64,000 nt of DNA, taken from contig NC_080078.1 of assembly GCF_949987535.1 (NCBI RefSeq), positions 27,858,942-27,922,941 on the forward strand, in the 5' to 3' direction. The notes beneath the pieces are model-generated. The model did no database searches, was not told the origin of the DNA, and worked only from the letters and a program-made list of their open reading frames with translations. A program made the translations under genes and the position numbers. Source of the DNA: Balaenoptera acutorostrata (Eukaryota > Chordata > Mammalia > Artiodactyla > Balaenopteridae). Shown one piece after another: positions 54,860 through 64,000 of this stretch (the stretch's first letter is position 1; every line of letters begins with the position of its first letter).

Positions 54860-55075
54860 GGGGTCTTCACACTTGAGCATGCATCAGAAATCACATGGAA
54901 TGTTTGTTAAAATACAGAGTGTTGGGTCCCACCCCCTGAGTGTCTGATCCAAAAGGTAAGAGGCGGGGAGCAGGGGAGGGGGGCTGGGAAAGTGCATTTC
55001 TAACAAGTTCCCTGGAGATGCTGACATGGCTGCTCTGCCCTAGAAGTCCTGCATCAGAATATTCTGACTTGACAA
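54860..55075. mobile_element. MER5/MER20-like hAT element
   Basis: 'ggtcttcacacttgagcatg', 'tgttgggtcccaccccctga', 'gtgcatttctaacaagttcc' and 'ctggagatgctgacatggct' are landmarks of this group, with an inserted G-rich patch at 54960-54990. Confidence 0.7.
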
Positions 55076-55199
55076 TGCACGCGTCTATCACACATGCTAT
55101 GGAACAGTACGCCTCAAAGTTTAAGACCATAAGTGCAATGCATGCTTATCCTGAAGCCAGCACTGTGCTAGATTCAGCATAGAGGCTGCAGGAATGGCT

Positions 55200-55645
55200 G
55201 GGCCCTGCTGGCCTCTGGATCTTTATCCTGTATTATCCCCCAGCCCTGTTTTATGTCCCAACAGTCCTCCAAATTCAAAGGTGTTCAGTACCTTCACGTC
55301 TTTGCACATGCTTTTTTGTCTGTTCACAATACTCTTCCCCACTTCTCTGTTTCATCCTTCAAAGCTCAGTTCAGATGCCATATTCCTCAGTACCACCCTC
55401 CCGTAAGGAGACTTAGCTCTTCTTCAAGGAAAATCTTTCCCTCAAGGAAATTACAATCTGGAGGGAGAGTCAGGAAATGAAAAATTCCAAATTGTGAAAC
55501 TGCCTCTGTATTTTGCTTTACACATATTTCAATGTCGGGCTTATTATTCAACATTGAAATAGTTGTTTTTTGTGGCTGTTTCTCCCCTTAGACTATGGCC
55601 TCTTGGAGAGCCAAATCCACATCTTTTCATCTCTCTGTACTTAGT
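55200..55645 (+). repeat. L2 LINE 3' end
   Basis: A long diverged sense L2: 'acgtctttgcacatgctttt', 'aatactcttccccacttctc', 'catccttcaaagctcagttc', then 'ccccttagactatggcctct'. The overlapping frames are chance. Confidence 0.65.
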
Positions 55646-55649
55646 TAAT

Positions 55650-56400
55650 ACAGAGAGTTGGTCACATGGTTGAGTATTTTCTAAATGTTTTCTTAGCTCA
55701 ACACAACACAGCTCTTCTTCCCAAAGGGATAACAATCTTATACTAACACTAGTGCAGCAGATGTGAAAACCTTAATTATATTATTAGTTGGCCTCAGAAT
55801 TCTTTTTATATGTGCTTAACTGTTTTGGTTCAGAAAAATCCCTAGAGAAGCCGCTTGAAGCTTGAATAAAAGCTTGGAGTGCCTGGACTTTGGTGGGGAA
55901 AAATCACGGCGATGAAAGAAAAGGCTCTGTGGCTCTGTGTGAGAAGATGAAAGGAAGATGGCATTGCTCCTGGGGTGGGGAAAGAAGGAATATAGAAGAA
56001 ACGGAAATGGAATAGGGAAAGTGATGAGTGCAAGAGATTGAGAAAGAGAGCCACCTGTCGCCAGTGAGATGGGCTGAGGCTAAGGCACAAGATGGGATGA
56101 AGCAGCCGATGAAAATTCTCTAGTTCCAGGGTGACCAAAGCATTTCGGTAACAGCTGAAGCTTTTTGTATTACTTTGATTGGGAAACTCTTCTATGTGTG
56201 CCCTGGGCACCCCGTAATTTTCAGTAAAATCCACCAACTCACAAATGCCTTCTACAAGTGCTTTTTGTTAATATTTGCTTTTGGCAAATAAATGAAGAGT
56301 CTGAGTTTTGTGTCTGGGTCAGCACACTGAGGACTGGAGCCAGGATTCCTGGGACAACGGCAAGATTATCTGGGAGATGAAGTGATACAGGTGACTTAGA
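55650..56400. other. unassigned sequence
   Basis: No repeat family assigned. The 131-codon minus-strand frame (55842-56237) is Ser/Leu/Phe rich and has no domain I know. Confidence 0.4.
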
Positions 56401-56404
56401 ACGC

Positions 56405-57010
56405 CAGTCAAGAAATACTCACTGAGCATGACTGGGTGCTGGTCTTCCTTATAGAACTGGGGACACTGCAGTGGACAAAGTGGGAAAGTCCTTGATCCCA
56501 CGGAGTTTACATGCTTGTGGAAGAGACATTTAATATAACCAGGGTGCTGAGTGCTAAGCAGGAAAATTAAGTGGGGCAAGATGATGGTGTCATGATGGTA
56601 CAGAGTGACTGGGGAATGCCTCTTTGAGGAGGAGATGATTGACTAGAGACCTGAATGAAATAAGAGCCATAGGCTATCTGGGGTAAGAGACCTCTGGGCA
56701 GAGGGAACAAGTGAACAAGTCCTGAGATGGAGAATGATTGGTCCCATTGAGAACAGCAAGGATGCCAGAACATCTGGAGCAGAGTGAGTGCAGGGAGGAA
56801 AAGAGAGGAGGTTGGCCAGACAGCAGGGAGAAGATCACTCGGGATGTCGAAAGGCAAGGAATCTGGATTTTACCCTGAGTGGAGTGGGGTGTGGGAAGGG
56901 AAACCATTGAAGGGTTTAGAGCAGAGAAGTGACATGATCTGATTTGAGTTTTAAAGGCTTTGTCTGGCTGCTGTGTGGAGAATATAAGTGGAAAGAGTGG
57001 GAAGAAGGAG
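56405..57010 (+). repeat. old mammalian dispersed repeat, copy 2
   Basis: Same family as 21090-21473. Landmarks are 'cctctttgaggaggagatga', 'agagacctgaatgaaataag', 'agtgacatgatctgatttga' and 'ctggctgctgtgtggagaat'. Two minus-strand frames (56567-57015) lie in it. Confidence 0.55.
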
Positions 57011-57144
57011 GCCAAATGACCTTACAAATCAAAGGAAACCTTGAGGAAGGCTTTGAACTTCCCCTGGCCAGGGAATTGAGGTTTATATCCATCTCTTGTA
57101 GATTGCATGTACTTGGGAAACCCTCTTAGCATCTGGATTTAGTG

Positions 57145-57345
57145 CTACTGCTACTTCTACTATTATTTACTATTACTACAGTTACTAATAGTAAGTAATA
57201 CTTACTAATAAATAGTAAATAATAATTACTAATAAATACTAATAGTAGTAATATTACTACTACTACTGTTACTACTATTATTGCTGCTGCTTAGTACTTT
57301 ATTATTAAGAAAGTATTTATTATTACTATGCTGCTTTATTACTAC
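57145..57345. repeat. (TAC/TTA/TAG)n trinucleotide-rich tract
   Basis: An irregular mixture of TAC, TAA, TAG, ATT and CTG units over about 200 bp. It has imperfect inverted symmetry, with 'tattactaatagtaata'-like arms. Confidence 0.8.
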
Positions 57346-57448
57346 AGAGTAATAAACATTATGTGGCAGAAGCATCGAAGAGTGATTTGCATGTAAAAAT
57401 GATCTCATTCAGTTCTCCCAACAAACCTATGGGATAGGAGCTATTTTT

Positions 57449-58915
57449 TTTTTTTAAACATCTTTATTGAAGTATAATTGCTTCACAATGGTGTGTTAGT
57501 TTCTGCTTTATAACAAAGTGAATCAGCTACAGATATACACACGTTCCCATATCTCCTCCCTCCCTCATCTCCCTCCCTCCCACCCTCCCCATCACACCCC
57601 CCCCCCCAGGCGGTCACAAAGCACCGTGCTGATCTCCCTGTGTTATGCGGCTGCTTCCCACTAGCTATCTGTTTTACATTTGGTAGTGTATATATGTCCA
57701 TGACACTCTCTTATCCTGTCACATCTCACCCCTCCCCTTCCCCATATCCTCAAGTCCATTCTTTAGTAGGTCTGTGTCTTTATTCCCATCTTGCCACTAG
57801 GTTCTTCATGACCTTTTTTTTTTTTTTCTTAGATTCCATATATATGTGTTAGCATACTGTATTTGTTTTTCTCTTTCTGACTTACTTCACTCTGTATGAC
57901 AGACTCTAACTCCATCCACCTCATTACAAATACCTCCATTTCATTTCTTTTTATGGCTGAGTAATATTCCGTTGTATATATGTGCCACATCTTCTTTATC
58001 CATTCATCTGTCGATAGACACTTAGGTTGCTTCCATGTCCTGGCTATTGTAAATAGAGCTGCAATGAACATTTTGGTACATGACTCTTTTTGAATTATGG
58101 TTTTCTCAGGGTATATGCCCAGTAGTGGGATTGCTGGGTCGTATGGTAGTTCTATTTTTAGTTTTTTAAGGAACCTCCATACTGTTCTCCATAGTGGCTG
58201 TATCAATTTACATTCCCACCAACAGTGCAAGAGTGTTCCCTTTTCTCCACACCCTCTCCAGCATTTATTGTTTGTAGATTTTTTGATGATGGCCATTCTG
58301 ACCGGTGTGAGATGATACCTCATTGTAGTTTTGATTTGCATTTCTCTAATGATTAATGATGTTGAGCATTCTTTCATGTGTCTGTTGGCCATCTGTATAT
58401 CTTCTTTGGAGAAATGTCTATTTAGGTCTTCTGCCCATTTTTGGATTGGGTTGTTTGTTTTTTTGTCATTGAGCTGCATGAGCTGCTTGTAAATCTTGGA
58501 GATTAATCCTTTGTCAGTTGCTTCATTTGCAAATATTTTCTCCCATTCTGAGGGTTGTCTTTTTGTCTTGTTTATGGTTTCCTTTGCTGTGCAAAAGCTT
58601 TTAAGTTTCATTAGGTCCCATTTGTTTATTTGTGTTCTTATTTCCATTTCTCTAGGAGCTGGGTCAAAAAGGATCTTGCTGTGATTTATGTCATAAGAGT
58701 GTTCTGCCTATGTTTTCCTCTAAGAGTTTGATAGTGTCTGGCCTTACACTTAGGTCTTTAATCCATTTTGAGTTTATTTTTGTGTATGGTGTCAGGGAGT
58801 GTTCTAATTTCATACTTTTACATGTACCTGTCCAATTTTCCCAGCACCACTTATTGAAGAGGCTGTCTTTTCTCCACTGTATATGCTTGCCTCCTTTATC
58901 AAAGACAAAGTGACC
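57449..58915 (-). mobile_element. L1, 1.47 kb, minus strand, young copy
   Basis: A 5'-truncated L1 with 3' UTR at 57449-57828 and the C-terminal part of ORF2. It is flanked by a perfect 15 bp target duplication ataggagctattttt at 57434-57448 and 58916-58930. The tail is (A)n on the minus strand. A G-rich run on the minus strand (plus 57551-57609) is the L1 3' UTR guanine tract. The 3' UTR is the same as the L1 part of the U6 chimera at 16501. Confidence 0.95.
57829..58647 (-). pseudogene. L1 ORF2 C-terminal open frame, 272 codons
   Basis: The longest open frame in the window. It covers the part after the reverse transcriptase core, including [17 protein letters not shown] and the Cys-rich motif with [14 protein letters not shown] and CWWEC, and the usual MEYYSAIK-type C-terminal motif as [14 protein letters not shown]. 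The reverse transcriptase catalytic region and the endonuclease are missing. Just upstream (plus about 58694-58696) one extra base relative to the family frame separates it from the rest of ORF2, so it starts at an internal Met. It is a relic, not an active protein. Confidence 0.9.
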
Positions 58916-58930
58916 ATAGGAGCTATTTTT

Positions 58931-59285
58931 AATTCATATTGTACAGATGAGAAGACTAATGCTGGGACATGTTCAGTCACATAGTGGAGCTTGACCTTAG
59001 GCCTTTCTGACTCCAAAGCCTGAAATTCTTTGCCTCTCTTCAGCAATGAGAAACAACAATGAACATTTCACCGTTAATGTAAACAGTACGTACAGAGGGA
59101 TTAGTTGGTTAAATAAAGGCCCATTCACTCCATAGATCATTTATTCCACGGATCATACAAATGAAACAGAGGAGGCATCATCTTGGGTGAAAGCGGAAGG
59201 GAAGAAGCCCTATGAGAAGGAGAGGATGGAGATGGTGGAGCGGGGTGGTAGGGGCGTGATGCTCAGCAGGTGTACAGGTGGGAAA
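58931..59285. other. unassigned; possible MIR trace
   Basis: The first 100 bases resemble antisense MIR sequence ('gtacagatgagaagactaat', 'cagtcacatagtggagcttg'), continuing the 57360-57433 side of the L1 insertion. The rest is not recognised. Confidence 0.4.
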
Positions 59286-59289
59286 GTAG

Positions 59290-59530
59290 AGGGTTAAGAT
59301 CATGAACTCTGCAGTTAGGAACTGGATTAACATTCTGGACCCCACTCACTCACTCACTCAAACAACCTTGGGCAAGTTCCTGAACCTCTCTGTGCCTCAA
59401 CTTCGTCATCGGTAAATGGGGAAGAAATAGTACCATCCCTATAGGGATGTCAATGAAATAAAGCATGTAAAGCTCATAAGATGCTTAGCATATAACAAAT
59501 ACTCAAAAAATGGTTAGCCATTATTAATTG
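59290..59530 (+). repeat. MIR SINE
   Basis: Sense MIR: 'gttaagatcatgaactctgc', 'cttgggcaagttcctgaacc', 'tctctgtgcctcaacttcgt', 'cggtaaatggggaagaaata' and 'atatttagc'-type end. A (CACT)n tract lies at 59344-59360. Confidence 0.7.
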
Positions 59531-59885
59531 AGAGAGAAATGGACAAAACCGAGAAACATTTAGCATTTGGTGATTGATTCAAGGATGAGAAGAGGATACC
59601 CCCCCCCACCCCTAAGTTTCCTGGGTTAAGCCGCTAAGGGCATCATGGTGCTATTAATTGAAATACATGGCCCTGGTAGAGAATCAGGCTTTGTCAAGAC
59701 AACATGTCTTGTAGTCCTATTTCCCTAAGAATGAAAGAACGAGAAAGACGGGCAAAGATATAGAAGAAAAGAAGATGGTGGATTTTCTCAATCTTTAAGG
59801 GAGAAATTGAATCATCTGTGAGTGTGGGAAATGAAGGATGAAACGGGAGTGTTAGAAAAGAGGAAGAATGTGTAACAGCTGTGGT
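59531..59885. other. unassigned sequence
   Basis: A C run at about 59600-59607. Nothing else recognised. Confidence 0.4.
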
Positions 59886-59889
59886 GTTA

Positions 59890-60225
59890 GTTTGAATCTC
59901 CCCAAACAGAACCTGAGAAAGGACTTCGGTGCAGGTAGTGTATTGGAGAGGTTATCTCTAAAAGTAGGGATAGGGAGAAGGGTAAGTGAGATGAGAAAGG
60001 ACAGAAAGCTGATAAGGGGTCTTCATTGAGCTGATGATCGCTATGGGCAGCCAGAGAGCTTCCTGCTGGAGACCCTCGGAGAAGCTGTGTAGGAAACACC
60101 TCAGAATGCCCCCTCTGATGTCTGGGAGTTCGGGGCATTTACCCCCTGACTCCCATCTCCCATTGGCTGAGGGTCGCCATGCTGCTGTTAACTCCCCTGT
60201 GTTGCTATGTGCGGTCTGAGTGAGC
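59890..60225. repeat. unclassified dispersed repeat, copy 2
   Basis: Homologous to 19310-19740 by eye, with the order 'gtgcaggtagtgtattggag', 'gagatgagaaaggacagaaa', then 'ggggcatttaccccctgact' and 'ccattggctgaggg'. Minus-strand frames of 83 and 133 codons (59887-60359) lie in it. Confidence 0.45.
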
Positions 60226-60465
60226 TGCCACCATTTTGAAAACAGCCCTGATACAGCAAAGCTGGGAGACAGCGTGGGGACTTGAAGCTGGACCCTGGCA
60301 GTGACCAAATCAGAGATGGGATGAGGGAAAGTGACATGGGCACCAATAGCATCTACCAAGTGGTAAATTGGGGTTTAAAACCCATATCAGATGGAATCCA
60401 AAACTCACACACTTGTCTCACCACCACGCTGCCAGCCTTCAGCAAAGAATTCTATTAAATTGAAA

Positions 60466-60717
60466 ATGGCAACAGCATTAATGGGCCAATTCTTCCCAGG
60501 ACTAATTATTGGAATTTTTGCTGACTTACTGTTTTCCAGACCAGGACCTAAAAATACCCATTTCTTGAGAGACCAGACACACACCAGAGACTCTAAAGAG
60601 GAAAATGAGAGCCACAGCAAATCCAAAATTGGAAATTCTTCTCCAGTTCAAGTCCAAGGGATGGGAATTGCATTTCTCAGCCCAATCAAGACATTCTTTA
60701 CCTCCAAGAATATGTAG
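60466..60717 (+). other. possible small ORF, 83 codons
   Basis: An ATG at 60466 in a strong context (A at -3, G at +4) opens 83 codons ending at TAG 60715-60717; the same frame is open from 60391. The peptide has one hydrophobic stretch near its start (GQFFPGLIIGIFADLLF, about residues 7-23), then a charged, Ser/Lys/Glu-rich tail. That is the form of a small single-span membrane protein. I recognise no family, no promoter and no splice sites that settle it. The sequence lies outside known repeats. It may be chance. Confidence 0.2.
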
Positions 60718-60960
60718 CTATTAAAGTTCTAGGCTTTTGGCCTCGGAAGAGGAATTCCAAAAATTCGATCTGCAATCTGCTTAGCTCAGCACTGTGCCCA
60801 GTGAACTGAGGTATTTTTCTGTTTTCCTCATTCTGACAGATCCTTTCAACACTGTTTGGTCCTAAAACAACCTTGTCTCCTAGGCCTACCAACCATATCA
60901 TGTTCATCTTCTCTAACCTTGGGACCTTCCACTGGATGATTGAAGCATTTAGAACTGTGC
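60718..60960. other. unassigned sequence
   Basis: No repeat or gene recognised. Confidence 0.4.
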
Positions 60961-60964
60961 TGAG

Positions 60965-61262
60965 GGCCTTCCCTGGTGGTGCAGTGGTTAAGAATCCGCC
61001 TGCCAATGCAGGGGACACGGGTTCGAGCCCTGGTCCGGGAAGATCCCGCATGCCACAGAGTAACTAAGCCTGGGCGCCACAACTACTGAGCCCACACACC
61101 TAGACCCATGCTCTGCAACAAGAGAAACCACTGCCATGAGAAGCCCAGGCACTGCAAAGAAGAGTAGCCACCGCTCGCTGCAACTAGAGAAAGCCCGCCT
61201 GCAGCAACGAAGACCCAACGCAGCCAAAAATAAATAAATTAAATAAATTAATTCTTTAAAAA
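60965..61262 (+). mobile_element. CHR SINE, plus strand, older copy
   Basis: Starts 'ggccttccctggtggtgcag', has a B box 'ggttcgagccc' at about 61019-61029 and ends in (AAAT)n. The target duplication is unclear ('gctga' on both sides only). The frames on both strands (60698-61227) are SINE sequence. Confidence 0.9.
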
Positions 61263-61374
61263 GTTGGGCTGAATTTGTGAGTCATGAAAATGGGATACAA
61301 TTTTCTTAGGATCTTCGTGTCCTTCAGGATGGAAAGGAAAGGAGAGAAGGGGGGAGAGAGAAATTTATTGAGAA

Positions 61375-61905
61375 TTTACTTATACCATATACATCCTCAT
61401 AGATTATTTCATCTAATTCCCACAAGTTGGTAACAGATTCAAGAAAATTAGAGTGACTTTTTAAGGTTCAAAAACTCATGCTTAGGACTGCCCTGGTGGT
61501 GCAGTGGTTAAGAATCCGCCTGCCAATGCAGGGGACCCGGGTATGAGCCCTGGTCCAGGAAGATCCCACATGCTGCGTAGCAATTAAGCCTGTGCACCAC
61601 AACTACTGAGCCTGTGCTCTAGAGCCCACGAGCCACAACTACTGAGCCCATGTGCCACAACTACTGAAAACTGCACACCTAGAGCCCATGCTCTGTAACA
61701 AGAGAAGCCACTGCAATAAGAAGTCCGTGCACTGCAACGAAGAGTAGCCCCTGCTCACTGCAACTAGAGAAAGCCCGCGTGCAGCAACGAAGACCCAATG
61801 CAGCCAAAAATAAAATAAATACATTAATTAATTAATTAATTTTTTAAAAAAACCCTCATGCTCAAAGCCAAGATTTGAACTCAGGTGGCTGACTTTAAAC
61901 CCAGA
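61375..61905 (-). repeat. MIR SINE split by a CHR SINE
   Basis: Left part 61375-61484 ('atttacttataccatataca', 'gattatttcatctaattccc') and right part 61864-61905 ('agccaagatttgaactcagg') are one antisense MIR interrupted by the CHR insertion. Confidence 0.65.
61485..61854 (+). mobile_element. CHR SINE, plus strand, long form
   Basis: 370 bp, longer than the others because the 'ccacaactactga' unit occurs three times in the middle (61599-61666) instead of once. The tail is (TTAA)n at about 61822-61842. Flanks ctcatgctta (61475-61484) and ctcatgctca (61855-61864) are a 10 bp target duplication with one mismatch. Confidence 0.9.
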
Positions 61906-62052
61906 TGGCAAATATAGCACCTCATGCTGTGACTTCCTATCCTGTCCCTGGGTAGACATCACTAGTCAATCAGGCCTTTCAAAATCCTTATCACCTCAGT
62001 GTCCCAAATAGTCACTACCAGTTGAGTAAGAGCCAATTGATAACCTTCTCAC

Positions 62053-62481
62053 TGTTAACCTAAAACAATAAAACAGCTAGTTATTTTACCAGCAACACGG
62101 GTTTATTTAGGAACAGCAGAGAACTGCAATTCAGGAAATGCAACAATGGGGAACCATATGCCAGGCTGGTAAGACAAAAGAGAGGAAACCTTTTTATGGA
62201 GGAGAAGGGGAAAGTGGGAGGAGCTGATAGTAACAAAAGTCCATTGAAGAAACTGGGAGTTTGAAGTATAGTGGCTTTTCATTGGCTGAGTATGACAGTC
62301 TCTCATTGGCTAAGCTGTTACTAGGTCAGGAGAAAAAACATTTTTTTTCTTCTCTGGCCTGTGGCAGTAAAGTAGTGTCACTTCCTGCCAAAGATGCAAA
62401 GTAGTCTCTTCCTGTTAGGACCTGTATTGACGGCTCGCACGTGTTAGAGAGCGCCCCCTTCTGGCCTCCAGACTCCTGACA
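62053..62481 (-). mobile_element. solo retroviral LTR, minus strand
   Basis: 429 bp. On the minus strand it starts tgtcaggagtctgg and ends gttaaca. TATA-like 'ccataaaaaggtttcc' lies at plus 62187-62202, and AATAAAC at plus 62101-62107. Two 'cattggct' (CCAAT reverse) boxes lie at about 62281 and 62306. Flanks do not form a clear target duplication. It closely resembles ruminant LTRs I recall. Confidence 0.7.
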
Positions 62482-64000
62482 TTTTAGTGATGTTCCCCCG
62501 TTATTAATTTTCACATCACTTACCAAAGATTTGCTGTAGCAGGAATATTCTCCTTACTCAAGGGAGGCCATGCCCATCACAGAGGCATGCCATTACTGTC
62601 CAGACCAATCTGACAGGTCATCTCAAGACAATACAGATTCCCACCAGGATCACCCTTTTATAGTAACAAAGAGTTCTGGCATACAACACTCCTCCCATCC
62701 CCCAACAGCAACCACTGGATAACATATTAATGCATTTATTTTCAGTCTATTCTCACTGCAGAAATTTTGCTGTGGACTTGAACTTAATTGTGATCACACC
62801 GCAGCTGCACTTCAAATCCTGCCTTTTTCATGTATCGTCATAACAAAAGCATTAAACAAACTCTCCTATCATAATACTCTCCATTTGTTCATTTTTATTT
62901 CTGCCCCAGATATAGGAAAGCAAAGAAATCAGACCAGGCACTCCCTTCTCCCTCTCTTCTGCACCCTGTTTGTAGAAGACTTTTTAACATGGGACCTAAG
63001 AAGCGGGCATCACTACTCAGCTTGGGCAGGGCAGAGGCTTTGTGCGGTGAGGTGGGGTGTTTGTGTTAGAACTGGAGAAGTTTTCCTTCAGCCATCACTT
63101 CCCTGCTCCATGACCACGATTGATATTCATCTCTCCAGCCCCCTTTGATGTCAGCAAAACCATTTTATTTGGGCAGGGGCCAGAAGGACCATTGCTGATT
63201 CCCCACCTGTTGTCATTTTCGCCCCTTCTTCCAGCACAGAATCTAGAAAACCTCTTCAGAGGGAGGCAGTGTGTTTGCTATGGTACCGCAGTTCCCCATG
63301 TTTGATCTTATCTTTCTTGCCTGGAGCTTGTATTTCAGACTAGAGTAAATTATTTACCAGTGCTAGCAACCAAGTCTTGTGTTATTAAAAATATAAACCT
63401 GAAATATCGGAGCAATCATATCTCGCCAGCTGACACTATTTATGCTTTGCAGATATAGAGACAGATCAAAGGATGAATCATAATTATCCCAACACATCAA
63501 TTTTTCCAAGTGAAAGAGGGGGAGATGCAGTCTCCTCTGGTGACCATGAACTTCAGGAAATAAACATTGATTTGGGCAAGTGTTCCCTCCCCAGACCCAT
63601 GCCAGCCTGGAAAGAGGAGAGTGGGTGTGTGCGGGCGATCAGGACCCGGGGCTGACTCTAAAACTGTTCTGGCTTCCTTCCTTTGCTCTCTCAACCTTCT
63701 TTGCACATCAAGAGTCCTTGGTTGGTACTTCTGCTCATCTCAGTGTGTTTTCTGTCTTCTCTTCTCTGCCAGCCATCAGTCTGTGAGCTCCTGAAAGGGC
63801 AGGAAACCAAGTTATACAGAAAAGTGTGTTTATATGGTAGCAGCTGTCATTTGCTTTCCATGGTAGCTTTAATGCTGTCTGGCTAGAAGCTTTTTTTGTC
63901 CACCTGCTGGGTAGCCTCCTTTGGGATAGAGAAAAATAAGCAGCAGGCAGTGTGGTTAAGTAGCTAAGAGACAGGACTTCAGAGTGACATAGATCTGGCT
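62482..64000. other. repeat-poor end of window
   Basis: No transposon, RNA or gene recognised in about 1.5 kb. The stretch at 63330-63500 is AT-rich and could be a conserved non-coding block, but that cannot be judged from one sequence. Overlapping frames of up to 87 codons have no domains. The final 60 bases resemble the start of a sense MIR. Confidence 0.4.

Noticed and set aside
55842..56237. A 131-codon minus-strand frame as a gene
   Set aside because: Low-complexity Ser/Leu/Phe translation of purine-rich DNA with no recognisable domain.
57829..58647. A 272-codon open frame as a host gene
   Set aside because: Its Cys-rich motif and C-terminal motifs are those of L1 ORF2, and it sits inside an L1 with target duplications.
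11120..61854. Evenly similar repeated units as a CRISPR-like array
   Set aside because: The units are about 300 bp SINEs on both strands, kilobases apart, each with its own target duplications.
1..64000. A bacterial-type defence, secretion or biosynthetic system
   Set aside because: The window is vertebrate nuclear DNA with SINE/LINE content; there are no operon-like gene runs, ribosome binding sites or such protein families.

Overview
The window reads as nuclear DNA of a cetacean, meaning a whale, dolphin or porpoise. The main evidence is ten long copies of a tRNA-Glu-derived SINE of the CHR type, which is typical of whales and hippos. Most are flanked by clear target-site duplications and carry simple A/T-rich tails, as expected of a recently active family. 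They lie among L1 3' ends of the artiodactyl/cetacean type, several solo retroviral LTRs that resemble ruminant ones, and the usual old mammalian layer of MIR, L2, MaLR LTRs, hAT-Charlie and Tigger. Family names here come from recalled consensus sequences, not a database search.

I find no convincing host protein-coding gene. Most open frames in the window are short and lie in repeats. The longest, 272 codons at 57829-58647 on the minus strand, is the C-terminal part of L1 ORF2. A family of frames of about 85 codons is the antisense strand of the CHR SINE read again and again. The window is best described as intergenic or deep intronic DNA.

Layout. 0-12 kb: MIR, an MLT1 LTR split by a younger LTR, a minus-strand LTR, L1 and L2 pieces, a MaLR LTR, an unexplained exon-like segment near 8.3 kb and an old L1 with a large (TA)n tract. 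11-24 kb: four CHR SINEs, a U6 snRNA-L1 chimeric retrocopy at 16.4 kb, several L1 3' ends and a repeat-poor block at 14.5-15.5 kb. 24-33 kb: MaLR LTRs, a complex LTR with a tRNA-Glu-like neighbour near 29 kb, another LTR at 32.1 kb, a CHR SINE and L1 tails. 33-37 kb: one long antisense L1 with much of ORF2. 38-43 kb: a Tigger inside an older LTR-like repeat, a CHR SINE inside a MIR, a hAT element inside an old LINE and a plus-strand CHR SINE. 43-48 kb: antisense L1, a short tRNA SINE, and an L1 3' end split by a solo LTR. 48-57 kb: MIR, MER5-like hAT elements, L2, a CHR SINE and two repeat-poor blocks with developmental transcription-factor motifs. 57-64 kb: a 1.47 kb L1 with perfect target duplications, two older CHR SINEs, a solo LTR and a repeat-poor end.

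The genes do not work together here because none is recognised. What the window records is an insertion history: nested elements give a relative order, with MIR/L2/MaLR/old L1 first, then hAT/Tigger and LTRs, then the young L1s and CHR SINEs. The most unusual single object is the U6-L1 chimera. The other items worth checking are the LTR with a duplicated U3 unit, two exon-like or microprotein-like frames, and two candidate enhancer blocks.
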